From Mariprofundus sp. NF (GTDB taxonomy: Bacteria > Pseudomonadota > Zetaproteobacteria > Mariprofundales > Mariprofundaceae): DNA of 64,000 nt. Where the stretch lies: NCBI RefSeq assembly GCF_013387455.1, contig NZ_VWNC01000006.1, forward strand, positions 62,001 to 126,000. The letters run 5' to 3'. Shown one piece after another: positions 47,571-57,369 of this stretch; within the stretch, counting starts at the first letter, position 1; each line of letters starts with the position of its first letter. Both the position numbers and the translations under genes were made by a program. The notes below the pieces were generated by a model. That model saw only the letters and a program-made list of their open reading frames with translations. It was not told the origin of the DNA and ran no database searches.

Positions 47571-48598
47571 CCTGCAGTTAAAACCCAGCGTGGTGTGGCG
47601 TCCCACTCATCCGGAGCGCTGATACCTGCATAGAGATGCTGAAAACCGGCGTAGGCGATCATGGCGGCATTGTCGGTACAGTGTTTGGGGTGTGGCAGGT
47701 GCACTTCCACACCATTTTTTTCTGCCAGATCAAACAGTGTATGCCTGAGTGTATGGTTGGCAGCTACGCCACCGGCAATGACCAGTCTCGGCGCATCTTC
47801 TCTGAGGCAGGCGCGAATACTCTTTTTGACCAGCACCTCACTGATCGAAGCTTCAATGGCAGCAGCCATATCTTTCATCATCTGCAGATCAAAAGATTGG
47901 ATACCACCTGCATTTTTTACGGCATACATCACGGCAGTTTTCAGGCCTGAGAAACTGAAATCGAGATTGTCTTTATTGAGCATCGGACGTGGCAGTTTAA
48001 AACATTTGGCGTCCCCACCCTTGGCCAGCATGGCAATCTCCGGTCCACCCGGATAAGGCAATCCCATCAGCCTTGCTGATTTGTCGAAACACTCTCCTGC
48101 CGCATCATCCAGCGTCTGGCCAATCACACTGTATGAGCCAATGCGATCCACCCGCACCAGCTGTGTATGACCACCGGAGACCAGAAGCGTGATAAAGGGA
48201 AATTCAGGCAACAGCCCGGCCAGTCCCGGTGCCAGCAGATGCCCCTCCATATGGTGAACAGGTGCAACAGGAATATTGTGTACCAGGCCAGCTGCTCTGG
48301 CGTAGGAGGTACCAACCAGAAGTGCCCCCATCAGACCGGGGCCTGAGGTAACGGCGATATGATCAATCTGCTTCCAGCTCAAGTCAGCCTCAGCCAATAT
48401 CGACTCAACCATCGGTGGCAGTGTGACCAGATGCTCACGCGATGCCACCTCGGGTACCACGCCACCAAAACGCGCATGTGTCTCAATCTGTGAGGCCACC
48501 TGTTCAGCGAGAAGCGTGCCCCTGCCTGTAGCTGGATCACCTTCATAAATCGCTACCGCAGTCTCGTCACACGATGTCTCAATACCGAGAATTCTCAT
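47567..48598 (-). CDS. tsaD: tRNA N6-adenosine threonylcarbamoyltransferase
   Basis: TsaD transfers threonylcarbamoyl to A37 of ANN-decoding tRNAs together with TsaB and TsaE. The 343-residue ASKHA protein has LGIETSCDETAVAIY, HHMEGH (metal-binding histidines), LLVSGGHTQLV, FSGLKTAV and GGVAANHTLR. The ATG at 48598 overlaps the hyuB stop (ATGA), so it is the last gene of a hyuA-hyuB-tsaD unit. An essential tRNA-modification gene at the end of a hydantoinase operon is unusual. Confidence 0.97.
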   Translation of the reverse strand: MRILGIETSCDETAVAIYEGDPATGRGTLLAEQVASQIETHARFGGVVPEVASREHLVTLPPMVESILAEADLSWKQIDHIAVTSGPGLMGALLVGTSYARAAGLVHNIPVAPVHHMEGHLLAPGLAGLLPEFPFITLLVSGGHTQLVRVDRIGSYSVIGQTLDDAAGECFDKSARLMGLPYPGGPEIAMLAKGGDAKCFKLPRPMLNKDNLDFSFSGLKTAVMYAVKNAGGIQSFDLQMMKDMAAAIEASISEVLVKKSIRACLREDAPRLVIAGGVAANHTLRHTLFDLAEKNGVEVHLPHPKHCTDNAAMIAYAGFQHLYAGISAPDEWDATPRWVLTAG

Positions 48599-50148
48599 TC
48601 ATCACCCTTCTTTTTTCCAAAGCCACCACCACCCGGCGTCTCAATGCGTATCCGGTCACCGCTTTTAAGCGCAAAGCTGCCCTTGGCAGGCAAACTTCGC
48701 CACTGACCATTTCGCCACAAGCTGTTCACACCAGAGCTTCCCGATTCGCCACCAGCCAACCCATAGGGCTGAGACTCTCTTCTCTCAGTTAACAGGGAGA
48801 GATGACAATCCTCCAGCACACGCCATTCGCGCACCACACCATCACCACCGCTAAAGACCCCTGCTCCACCGGAATTCTCACGCACCGCGTAAGCTGAAAT
48901 ACGCAACGGGTAGTGCATCTCCAGCACCTCAATCGATGAGTTTTTGGTGTTGGTCATATGACACTGAACAGCGGAGAGACCATCACCGCCAGCATATGCA
49001 CCCATACCTCCGGCCAGCGTCTCATAATAGACCCAATCCTCGCCGTTGCTTTTGCCACCGAAAATCACGTTGTTCATGGTGCCCTGCGCTGCAGCAGGGA
49101 TACGATCAGGAATCGCCTTGGCCAGAGCACCCAGCAGCACATCAACAATACGTTGGCTTGTCTCGACATTACCGGCAGCAACAGCTGCCCCTTCCCCTGA
49201 GTTCACCAGGCACCCTTTTGACGCACGAATGGAGATCGGGTGAAACAGTGCTGCAGTCTGCGGTGTATGGTCAGGCATCAGACAACGGAACACATAAAAG
49301 ACACTGGCAGCTGTGACTGCCAGCGGGCAGTTGACCGGACCAACGGTCTGCAATGCAGTACCATCAAAATCGACAATAGCAGCTTCACCCCTGATCGAAA
49401 CAGTGACCCGAATAGCCAGCGCGGATGAACCCCAGCCATCATCCTCCAGACTATCTTCAAAACAGTAGTCGCCATCCGGAATCGAAGCCACAGCTGTCCG
49501 CCCATAGCCTTCTGACACAGCAATAAGTGCAGCAAACATCTGGCGCAATTCAGAGGCTTGGAAATCGTTCAGGCGTGAAACACCGACCATAGCGGCTGCC
49601 TTCTGCGCTGCGAGATCACCCATACGTTCTGCAGGTGCTCTAACATAGCCATAGAACAATCGAGCCAACTCAGGGTCTTCAATGCCCGCCTCAAACCAGT
49701 AGCGGGGAGAGATAATCAGCCCCTCATCCTGCAGCCGGGTCTCCACCCCCATCGAACCGGGAGATCGGCCACCGATATCAGCATGGTGAGCCCGTGCTGC
49801 AGAGAATGCGACAAGTTCACCGGCCATAAAGACCGGCGTGACAACAGTGATATCGGGTAGATGGGTGCCGCCGAGAAACGGATCATTGAACACCACCACA
49901 TCTCCGCTTTTCCAAGCGAACAGAGGAATGACGTCGGCCATGGCAAAAGCCATTGAACCCAGATGCACAGGAATGTGTGCTGCCTGCGCAATCAACGCTC
50001 CCTTCTCATCAAACAGGGCACAGGAGAAATCCTCACGGTCTCGGATATTTGGCGAGATCGCGCTGCGTTTCAGCACCGCCCCCATCTCCTCACAGATCGC
50101 TGCAAGCCGGTGTGAGAAGAGGCTGAGCTCTACCGCATTAACAGACAC
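48595..50148 (-). CDS. hyuB: Hydantoinase B/5-oxoprolinase beta-type protein
   Basis: A 517-residue protein of the HyuB family (hydantoinase B/5-oxoprolinase C-terminal part). Motifs include LKRSAISPNIRDREDFSCALFD, FNDPFLGGTHLPDI, NCPLAVTAASVFYVFR, and ETPGGGGFGKKKGDE at the Gly-rich C-terminus. It overlaps hyuA by 11 bases and tsaD by 4 bases. The HyuA/HyuB pair hydrolyses cyclic amide rings such as 5-oxoproline or hydantoins, using ATP; which of these is the substrate here is not visible. Confidence 0.93.
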   Translation of the reverse strand: MSVNAVELSLFSHRLAAICEEMGAVLKRSAISPNIRDREDFSCALFDEKGALIAQAAHIPVHLGSMAFAMADVIPLFAWKSGDVVVFNDPFLGGTHLPDITVVTPVFMAGELVAFSAARAHHADIGGRSPGSMGVETRLQDEGLIISPRYWFEAGIEDPELARLFYGYVRAPAERMGDLAAQKAAAMVGVSRLNDFQASELRQMFAALIAVSEGYGRTAVASIPDGDYCFEDSLEDDGWGSSALAIRVTVSIRGEAAIVDFDGTALQTVGPVNCPLAVTAASVFYVFRCLMPDHTPQTAALFHPISIRASKGCLVNSGEGAAVAAGNVETSQRIVDVLLGALAKAIPDRIPAAAQGTMNNVIFGGKSNGEDWVYYETLAGGMGAYAGGDGLSAVQCHMTNTKNSSIEVLEMHYPLRISAYAVRENSGGAGVFSGGDGVVREWRVLEDCHLSLLTERRESQPYGLAGGESGSSGVNSLWRNGQWRSLPAKGSFALKSGDRIRIETPGGGGFGKKKGDE

Positions 50149-52093
50149 TGCTTCTCTCCAGCAGCAGATGGCCCTGAGCAGAAACCTGCATACTCCACCC
50201 CTGAGGCAGCCACAAGGTTGAGGTCTCCTCTATAATCAGAAGCGGACCGGATGATCTATAGCCGGGCCTGAGCTCAGAGCGTTGCAGATGCCCCACTTCT
50301 CCTGCCCCGTAGACAGATGAGAAAGCCGATGACTCAACAGGCTCAGCACAACCCCTCAACTCTGGAAAGCTCAGAGCCGGTCGCTCAACAAATGCGGTTA
50401 ATCGCGCTGTCATAATCTCTATCGGACGCTCAAGGCAGTGGCCGTAGGAGCGCAGATGCTCAGCCTCAAACGCTTTCACCATCGTCTGCATATCCGATTC
50501 AAACGGTATGGTAAGATGAAATCCCTGCCCCGCATAACGCATATCAACAGCAGACTCATAGGAGAGGTTCAGCCCTGCCATACCATCAGCCGCCTCCTGC
50601 TCCAGTTCATCAAACATCCCAGATAATTGTGACATCGCATTTTCATCATTGACGGCAATACGCCTGCTTCTCGAGTAATCACTCTGCTGGCGTCCAGCCA
50701 ACATGCCCAGTGCAGAAAAAGCACCACTGGCCAGCGGCACAATGACCCTGTGCATGCCCAGTTTCTCGGCCAGAGAGCAGGCATGAAGCCCACCGGCTCC
50801 ACCAAAACAGAGCAGTGAAAAGTCATCCGGATTATGCCCTCGCTCTACAGATACCACACGCAGTGCTCCGGCCATATGTTCTTCAGCAATACGGACCACC
50901 GCATCGGCTGCCTCTTCAGCACTCAGGCCAAACGGCTTTCCGTAACGCTCAAAGGCAGCCATGGCAGCATCACGATCAAGCGGCATACGACCTGCCAGCA
51001 GCGCATCAGATGGAATGCGACCCAGCACCAGATTGGCATCGGTTACCGCAGGTGTAACACCTCCTGACCCATAACAGACCGGACCGGGCCTTGCTCCTGC
51101 AGACTCGGGTCCAACCTGTGGCAGTCCGGCCACATCGATCCAGGCCAGTGAGCCGCCACCGGCACCAATGGTGTGAATATCAAGCATAGGAATAGCAATC
51201 GGAATACCGGCAATGCCGGATGCGGTCGTTTTCGCAACTTTTCCCTGAATCAGCGCCACATCTGTGCTCGTCCCGCCCATATCAAAAGTGAGCAGATTGG
51301 TCTCCCCCAGCTGCCTGCCAATCGCTTCCGCAGCCACCAGACCACCTGCAGGCCCTGATAGTGCAAGTTTCACGGCCTGTGCACCTGCAGCTTCGGCATC
51401 CATAACACCACCGGCTGAGTGCATCACAAACAGATGTTTCGGTCGCAAAGTGTCTCTGATGCGCTTGAGGTAACGTTGAACCAGTGGCCCGACATAAGCG
51501 TTGAGAAATGTGGTTGCAGACCGCTCATACTCGCGATACTCCGCAAGCACCTGATGCGAGAGAGATATAAAAACATCGTCCGGCAGGGCCGCAGCAATCT
51601 GCTGCTCATGGCCCGCATTGAGAAATGAAAAGAGCTGGCAGACAGCCACCGCCCTGTAATCGCCCTTTGCAATCAGATCAGCAAGCCCTGCAATCTCCTG
51701 CTGTTGCGTTGCTTCAATCTCCCGACCATCACAATCCAGATGCCCGGATAAACCCAGTGCATCACAACGTGATATCCATGGCTCAGATGGTACGGGTGTC
51801 AACGAATAGAGCTCGGGGCGTGTCTGCCGACCAATGATGAGAAGATCTTCAAGGCCTCGGTTGGTGATAAACAGGGTTTTGACCCCCTTGCGTTCAAGAA
51901 TCGCATTGGTGGCCACAGTTGAGCCGTGAATCAGATGCAGCTCAGCAGCATGTAAACCCAGGCTGGCGATCCCCTGCTCAATCGCCCGTGATGGATCATC
52001 CGGTGTGGAGAGCTCTTTATGAAAACGCAGCCCCGACCGGTCAAACAACACAAAATCGGTAAAGGTGCCACCTGTATCAACCCCTAAAAACAT
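50138..52093 (-). CDS. hyuA: Hydantoinase A/5-oxoprolinase alpha-type protein
   Basis: A 651-residue ASKHA-fold protein of the HyuA family. The N-terminal FLGVDTGGTFTDFVLFD (phosphate-1 loop), HGSTVATNAILERKG and the LTFDMGGTSTDVALI loop mark the two nucleotide-binding domains; KLALSGPAGGLVAAEAIG and LCFGGAGGLHACSLAEKLG are also typical. It is the first gene of the hyuA-hyuB-tsaD operon and starts at ATG 52093. 5-oxoprolinase salvage of pyroglutamate is the commonest role for the paired proteins. No transport gene is adjacent. Confidence 0.94.
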   Translation of the reverse strand: MFLGVDTGGTFTDFVLFDRSGLRFHKELSTPDDPSRAIEQGIASLGLHAAELHLIHGSTVATNAILERKGVKTLFITNRGLEDLLIIGRQTRPELYSLTPVPSEPWISRCDALGLSGHLDCDGREIEATQQQEIAGLADLIAKGDYRAVAVCQLFSFLNAGHEQQIAAALPDDVFISLSHQVLAEYREYERSATTFLNAYVGPLVQRYLKRIRDTLRPKHLFVMHSAGGVMDAEAAGAQAVKLALSGPAGGLVAAEAIGRQLGETNLLTFDMGGTSTDVALIQGKVAKTTASGIAGIPIAIPMLDIHTIGAGGGSLAWIDVAGLPQVGPESAGARPGPVCYGSGGVTPAVTDANLVLGRIPSDALLAGRMPLDRDAAMAAFERYGKPFGLSAEEAADAVVRIAEEHMAGALRVVSVERGHNPDDFSLLCFGGAGGLHACSLAEKLGMHRVIVPLASGAFSALGMLAGRQQSDYSRSRRIAVNDENAMSQLSGMFDELEQEAADGMAGLNLSYESAVDMRYAGQGFHLTIPFESDMQTMVKAFEAEHLRSYGHCLERPIEIMTARLTAFVERPALSFPELRGCAEPVESSAFSSVYGAGEVGHLQRSELRPGYRSSGPLLIIEETSTLWLPQGWSMQVSAQGHLLLERSSVC

Positions 52094-52267
52094 GTCAGGA
52101 TTGTAGCCGTCGCAACCTTTGATGGCTAACGCTGTAAGCTGACATGAACTAACCTTATCAAAGGCAGCATTGTGAGACAGGGCACATACCTTGTAGTGTG
52201 ACCACTGAGTATTGCAGACTTAAGATTTGCGAACAAAAATTCATATCTCTTGATTGGAGTGTTATTT

Positions 52268-53023
52268 ATGAAACTGAAAATATCGGCTGCTCTCTCAGCC
52301 ATGATGTTGGGCTTTGCGGGTGTTGCCAGCGCAGATGAAACCATTGCCGTAAAGGTCGGCTATATGATGCTCTCCCCATCCGGCCAGTTTGCCTCAACGA
52401 TTAACAATGTAGGCACCCGTGTGGATATGGAGACCGATCTGGCACTGAAGAACAGTCAGCAGCCCACTGGTGAAATCACTGTCAAACTGGGAGATTCATC
52501 CATCTCAGCGGCGTTCGTGCCAATGAGCTTTGGCGGCACCAGCCTGCTAGGTCGCAACATCACCTATGGTGGAACAACCTATACAGCAGGCACAACAGTC
52601 AGCAGTGATTTCAAAGCTGATATGATCGATATCGGTTACACCTATTACGTCGTCAATATGGATGATCTGCCATCCCGTTTTCAGCTTGGTATTGAGACTT
52701 CTGTAAAAACCATCAACGCCAAAACCTCCATCACAAGTGCCGGTGCCACATCCAATAAAAGTGCAACCGTTCCTATTCCTACCGTAGGCCTGCGCGCCCG
52801 TGTTGCACTTGCTGATTTTATCGGTCTCACCGGCCGGGTCGGTTACCTCGGTTATTCGGGTAACAGTATCCTTGATGCGGATGCCCAGATCGAATTTTCA
52901 CCGCTACCGACGCTTGGCGTCTATGCCGGCTATCGCCAGCTGAAACTTAAAATTGACAGTAACAGTGTCTACGTCAACGCCACCTTTAGCGGCCCCTACG
53001 CAGGTGCTTTCTTCCGCTTCTGA
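52268..53023 (+). CDS. Small outer-membrane beta-barrel protein, unknown family
   Basis: A 251-residue secreted protein. The signal peptide is MKLKISAALSAMMLGFAGVASA. The mature part alternates hydrophobic and polar residues with frequent Gly, Tyr and Asn, including LGVYAGYRQLKLKID and terminal Phe (FFRF), typical of a small outer-membrane barrel. The start at ATG 52268 is chosen because GGAG is 8 to 10 bases upstream; the longer frame begins at 52250. It is monocistronic with a strong terminator at 53064-53092. I do not recognise the family. It is divergent from hyuA by 174 bases. Confidence 0.82.
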   Translation: MKLKISAALSAMMLGFAGVASADETIAVKVGYMMLSPSGQFASTINNVGTRVDMETDLALKNSQQPTGEITVKLGDSSISAAFVPMSFGGTSLLGRNITYGGTTYTAGTTVSSDFKADMIDIGYTYYVVNMDDLPSRFQLGIETSVKTINAKTSITSAGATSNKSATVPIPTVGLRARVALADFIGLTGRVGYLGYSGNSILDADAQIEFSPLPTLGVYAGYRQLKLKIDSNSVYVNATFSGPYAGAFFRF

Positions 53024-53063
53024 TCATTCCCCACGCAGTTCACGAGGAACAGAAGACATAGAG

Positions 53064-53092
53064 AAGGCCGGATCATTGATCCGGCCTTTTTT
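53064..53092 (+). terminator. Terminator between the barrel gene and icd
   Basis: AAGGCCGGATCA and TGATCCGGCCTT form a 12-bp perfect stem around a single T, followed by a run of T. It can act on both strands. Confidence 0.92.
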
Positions 53093-53103
53093 ATTGATCG
53101 CGA

Positions 53104-54843
53104 TTAGTAGCTCTTTGTGAACTCGGTAGCATGACATTTCGGACATGGTGGTACGCGTCCGGTCTTCTTGAAGTGCAGCTCATTACCGCAGGCACTGCAG
53201 GTTAGCGTACCGGCACTGGTAATCTCACCAGAGCGGCAACTGATCGCTTTCTGGGTACGCTCAGCGATCGAAGAGAGTGCACTGCCAGCCACATTCAGCA
53301 AGGCCGACAGTGAAGCCAGAGCACCTGCGCCAACACGAGATGGATTAAGCTTCTCTTTCGCCTCACTGCGCATCACATCAGCCACCTGAGCAAAATCACG
53401 TTCGAGAAATTGTTTCAGGTTTTTACCCTGCTCCTCAGAAAAAGCACCTGCCGCTGTCAACTGCTTACGCGCTTTTTCCATAGCAATCTGGGCGTACTCA
53501 CTACTCTTCTCAGCTCCCGCCTCGAACAGCTCCTTAAAACGCTCAGCCAGTTCATCGTATTGATCCTCAGGCTTGGCTGTTTCAGCTCTCCCCATATGAG
53601 AGATCACAGCATCACCGAATTCGGAGGTGGATAGTTTAGTAGCCCCCTCCATCTGGCGATGGAAATCATAGGTCACGGTTTTAGCCGCGATTGCACCGTT
53701 AATACCATCCAGTATGAGATCAGCTGCTTCCACCCAGCCCATATAGCGCAACATCATCTCTCCGGAGAGCAGTACCGAAGAGGGATTCACCATATCCTTA
53801 TCCGCATATTTTGGCGCTGTACCGTGAGTAGCCTCAAAGATGGCATGACCAGTTGTGTAGTTGATATTTGCACCCGGTGCGATACCGATACCACCCACCT
53901 GTGCAGCCAGGGCATCGGATAGATAATCACCATTCAGATTAAGGGTAGCGATGACATCGAACTCAGTGGCGCGGGTCAGCACCTGCTGCAGTGCAATATC
54001 AGCAATAGCATCCTTGATGACAATGCCGTTAGGCAGCTTGCACCACGGCCCGCCATCAATCTCCACCGCACCGAACTCATCCTTGGCAACATCGTAACCC
54101 CAGTTACGGAAAGCCCCTTCAGTGAACTTCATGATATTGCCTTTATGAACCAGCGTTACCGACTCACGGCCATTATCGATGGCATACTGGATGGCAGCAC
54201 GAACAAGGCGTGCCGTGCCCTCTTGTGAAACAGGTTTAACACCGATACCGCTGCTTTCCGGGAAACGGATTTTGCTTACCCCCATCTCATCCTGCAGAAA
54301 GGCGATCACCCTCTTAACCTCTTCAGTTCCGGAAGCCCACTCAATACCGGCATAGATATCCTCAGAATTTTCGCGGAAGATCACCATATCGACATCTTCA
54401 GGCCGTTTGACAGGTGAAGGCACACCTTCGAAATATTTTACCGGACGCAGACAGGTATAGAGATCAAGTTTCTGACGCAGTGCCACATTCAACGATGAGA
54501 TGCCTCCGCCAATAGGTGTGGTCAGTGGCCCTTTGATACCAATCAGGTACTCAGAGAATGCATCCAGTGTCTCCTGCGGCAGCCATGCATCGTCAGACTG
54601 CCCGTAGAGATTCCACGCTTTTTCACCTGCAAATACTTCCATCCAGGCGATCTTGCGTGATCCTGAATATGCCTTTGCAACAGCCGCATCCAGCACACGT
54701 TGTGATGCTCGCCAGATATCGCGACCAGTGCCATCACCCTCAATAAAGGTGACAATTGGCTGATCCGGCACACTCAAAATGCCGTCAGCTCCCATATTAA
54801 TTTTTTCGCCGTTTTCCGGCACACTGATTTTATCAAAGGCCAT
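53104..54843 (-). CDS. icd: NADP-isocitrate dehydrogenase fused to a C-terminal YbeL-like (DUF1451) zinc-ribbon domain
   Basis: Residues 1-420 are a complete bacterial Icd: [26 protein letters not shown], the [15 protein letters not shown] loop with the regulatory serine, [30 protein letters not shown] and [11 protein letters not shown]. coli Icd is 416 residues. The remaining 150 or so residues (from about 428) are a second domain: helical region ([33 protein letters not shown]), then a zinc ribbon with C549, C552, C567, C570 (CSAC and CPKC) and an ending similar to E. coli YbeL ([17 protein letters not shown]...CPKCHATEF). There is no stop or frameshift between the parts. The function of the fusion is unknown. 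Confidence 0.93.
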   Translation of the reverse strand: MAFDKISVPENGEKINMGADGILSVPDQPIVTFIEGDGTGRDIWRASQRVLDAAVAKAYSGSRKIAWMEVFAGEKAWNLYGQSDDAWLPQETLDAFSEYLIGIKGPLTTPIGGGISSLNVALRQKLDLYTCLRPVKYFEGVPSPVKRPEDVDMVIFRENSEDIYAGIEWASGTEEVKRVIAFLQDEMGVSKIRFPESSGIGVKPVSQEGTARLVRAAIQYAIDNGRESVTLVHKGNIMKFTEGAFRNWGYDVAKDEFGAVEIDGGPWCKLPNGIVIKDAIADIALQQVLTRATEFDVIATLNLNGDYLSDALAAQVGGIGIAPGANINYTTGHAIFEATHGTAPKYADKDMVNPSSVLLSGEMMLRYMGWVEAADLILDGINGAIAAKTVTYDFHRQMEGATKLSTSEFGDAVISHMGRAETAKPEDQYDELAERFKELFEAGAEKSSEYAQIAMEKARKQLTAAGAFSEEQGKNLKQFLERDFAQVADVMRSEAKEKLNPSRVGAGALASLSALLNVAGSALSSIAERTQKAISCRSGEITSAGTLTCSACGNELHFKKTGRVPPCPKCHATEFTKSY

Positions 54844-54872
54844 GATTTACCTCACTCGGTAGAAACGAATTA

Positions 54873-55163
54873 TTACTGTTTTGTGGACTGTTTGATGCGT
54901 GCCGCGGCCTGTGCGTTGCGCTTGGCTTCAAGCGCTTTGCCACGTGCTGTTTCGTAGTGCTCCAGACGGATGGCTTCGGCAGCCTCTTCCAGCGCCGTTT
55001 CAGCAGACTTCAGATAAACCTCTGATTTCTGGCTGCTACCGGGAAGATCCTGTGCCGCCTTGATTGCAGAACGCGCATTGGACATCTCCTGAACTGGCGG
55101 TTTTGCCGCGCAGGCAGAGAGCAATATCATCAGGATAAACAGACCGCGTTTCATAACATGCAT
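54873..55163 (-). CDS. DUF4398-type lipoprotein
   Basis: A 96-residue lipoprotein with a hydrophobic signal (MHVMKRGLFILMILLSAC) and the lipobox LLSAC; the mature part is a coiled-coil-like helical domain rich in Ala, Glu, Lys and Gln (NARSAIKAAQDLP, AETALEEAAEAIRLEHYETARGK), as in the DUF4398 family. Starts at 55163 and 55154 are both possible. It lies 30 bases upstream of the icd start region in the same direction and could be co-transcribed with icd. Such lipoproteins are usually outer-membrane associated; no function is known. Confidence 0.75.
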   Translation of the reverse strand: MHVMKRGLFILMILLSACAAKPPVQEMSNARSAIKAAQDLPGSSQKSEVYLKSAETALEEAAEAIRLEHYETARGKALEAKRNAQAAARIKQSTKQ

Positions 55164-55272
55164 AATCAGCCTATTTAATTGCGATGTCAATGCACTGCCC
55201 GTTGTAAGCGTTTGATATCATTCATATTGATCAGGACAATGAAGCCGTTAACGGATACGGTATACGACAAAC

Positions 55273-55302
55273 AAAAAAGGCCGCGTAACTACGCGGCCTT
55301 TT
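55273..55302 (-). terminator. aspS terminator
   Basis: AAAAGGCCGCGTA and TACGCGGCCTTTT form a 13-bp stem with a 2-base loop and A/T runs on both sides, 31 bases past the aspS stop. Confidence 0.93.
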
Positions 55303-55332
55303 GATGATTGAGCGTTTGTTTGAATAGTTGGA

Positions 55333-57120
55333 TCAGCTCTCTTTGATGGTTGGACGTTTACGCAGTCCCAGCTCTTTCCACTGCGCATCTGCAACTTCAC
55401 TCGGTGCATCAGACATCGGATCAGCCGCTTTCTGTGTCTTCGGAAATGCAATCACATCACGAATTGAGTCAACACCGGCCATCAGTGCCAACACACGATC
55501 AAGGCCAAATGCCAGACCACCATGTGGTGGTGCACCATACTTCAGAGCCCTGACCAGGAAGCCGAACTTCTCGTCCGCCTCTTCATCAGAGATGCATAGT
55601 GTTCTGAAAACCCGCGCCTGTACTTCCGGTTTATGAATACGAATCGAACCACCACCAATCTCGGTGCCGTTCCAGACCAGATCATAAGCCTGTGAACAGA
55701 TATTCAACGGATCGCTCTCCAGCTTGTGTAGTTCATCTTCGTGTGGTGCGGTAAAGGGATGATGCAGCGCTTCAGGGCGTTTCTCGTCCGCATTCCATGC
55801 AAACATCGGGAAGTCGACCACCCAGACGAAACGGTGATCATTCTCGGCAATCAGATCGAGATCGTGACCCATCTTCACACGCAAATGGCCCAGTGCATCG
55901 TTAACAATATTGGTATCACCGGCACCGAAGAAGAGCAGATCACCATTCTCAGCTTCACTGGCTTCCAGCAACTCAGCCAGCACATCTTCAGGAAGGAATT
56001 TAACGATCGGTGACTGCAGGCCGGCGGCAAGATTCGATTTGTCATTGACCTTGATCCAGGCCAGCCCTCTGGCACCGTAGATCGATACAAACTTGGTATA
56101 GTCGTCGATCTGTTTACGCGAGAGTTTTGCGGCACCATCAGGCACGCGCATCACCTTGATCAGTCCACCATTATCAGCCGGATCACGGAACACCTTGAAA
56201 TCCACTTTCTTCATCAGCTCGGTAACATTGACATGCTCAAGTCCGAAACGGATATCAGGACGATCCAGACCAAAACGATCCATCGCTTCGTGATAGGTGA
56301 TACGTGGAAACTCTTCAGGCAAGCGGATGCCGACACCGGCATCAAACATCGAGCGCAGCAGCCCTTCAGCTACCGCCATCACCTCATCCTGATCAGCAAA
56401 GGAGAGTTCAATATCGACCTGCGTAAATTCAGGCTGACGATCTGCTCGCAGATCCTCATCACGGAAACAGCGGGCAATCTGGTAATAGCGATCCATACCG
56501 GCCACCATCAGCAGCTGCTTAAATATCTGCGGGCTCTGCGGTAGTGCATAAAAGGAGCCGGGGTAAACCCTTGATGGAACAAGATAATCACGCGCACCTT
56601 CAGGTGTGGATTTATTCAGGATCGGGGTCTCGATCTCAAGGAACTTCTGGCTGTCGAGATAGTTGCGCGCCGCATGCGTAACACGGTGACGCAGCTCCAT
56701 AAAACGCTGCATCTTAGGCCTTCGCAGGTCGAGATAACGATACTCAAGCCTGACCTGCTCAGAGGTATCGCAATCATCATCAATCATGAATGGCGGGGTT
56801 TCTGAACCGTTCAACACTACGATATCGGTTGCTTTCACCTCAATCTCACCGGTTGGAATGTTACCATTGACCGTTGCTTCAGAACGGGCAATCACCTCAC
56901 CCACCACTTCAATCACATCCTGCTGACGCATCGCATGGGCAAGCTTGTGCATCTCAGGGGTATCGGGATGCACCACCACCTGCACCAGACCAGAGCGGTC
57001 GCGCACATCGAGGAATACCACACCGCCATGATCACGATTGGTCTGAGTCCAACCATTCAGTCGAACAGTCTGACCGATATGCATTACTGTGAAATCTCCG
57101 CAATGTGTGCGTGGTAGCAT
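55333..57120 (-). CDS. aspS: Aspartate-tRNA ligase
   Basis: A 595-residue class II aminoacyl-tRNA synthetase. The N-terminal OB fold (about 1-110; GQTVRLNGWTQTNRDHGGVVFLDVRDRSGLVQVV), motif 2 (FRDEDLRADRQPEFTQ), the bacterial GAD insert (about 290-420) and motif 3 (GLAFGLDRVLALMAG) are visible. The start is ATG 57120 with GGAGG eight bases upstream; the frame extends to 57201 but lacks this. Because of its bacterial type and length, it could be discriminating or non-discriminating; this cannot be read from sequence alone without asnS or gatCAB context. Confidence 0.97.
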   Translation of the reverse strand: MLPRTHCGDFTVMHIGQTVRLNGWTQTNRDHGGVVFLDVRDRSGLVQVVVHPDTPEMHKLAHAMRQQDVIEVVGEVIARSEATVNGNIPTGEIEVKATDIVVLNGSETPPFMIDDDCDTSEQVRLEYRYLDLRRPKMQRFMELRHRVTHAARNYLDSQKFLEIETPILNKSTPEGARDYLVPSRVYPGSFYALPQSPQIFKQLLMVAGMDRYYQIARCFRDEDLRADRQPEFTQVDIELSFADQDEVMAVAEGLLRSMFDAGVGIRLPEEFPRITYHEAMDRFGLDRPDIRFGLEHVNVTELMKKVDFKVFRDPADNGGLIKVMRVPDGAAKLSRKQIDDYTKFVSIYGARGLAWIKVNDKSNLAAGLQSPIVKFLPEDVLAELLEASEAENGDLLFFGAGDTNIVNDALGHLRVKMGHDLDLIAENDHRFVWVVDFPMFAWNADEKRPEALHHPFTAPHEDELHKLESDPLNICSQAYDLVWNGTEIGGGSIRIHKPEVQARVFRTLCISDEEADEKFGFLVRALKYGAPPHGGLAFGLDRVLALMAGVDSIRDVIAFPKTQKAADPMSDAPSEVADAQWKELGLRKRPTIKES

Positions 57121-57201
57121 CTTTTGCACCTCCGAAAAGTCATCCGATCCCATTGAGATCAAACGGTCGCGCAGACTAGCGCCGCCTGCTGAATCAGGCA
57201 A

Positions 57202-57369
57202 AGAATGTATCTTTATTCATTTATTAACAGCGTGAATTCACGACAACATGCCTTCATACCAGTCAATGTGAGAGAACATGAAGTACTCCTACTTAAGTTA
57301 TTTCTATAATAACCGATAGATTTCTAATTGATGTCCATGGAGGGATGTTAGAGCTGGAGGGGCCCCACC
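57202..57369. other. Intergenic region aspS-HD-GYP gene
   Basis: 168 bases. It has a 12-base palindrome CGTGAATTCACG (57231-57242) and the ribosome site of the next gene. A 12-codon frame starting at ATG 57279 has no convincing ribosome site and is probably chance. Confidence 0.4.
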
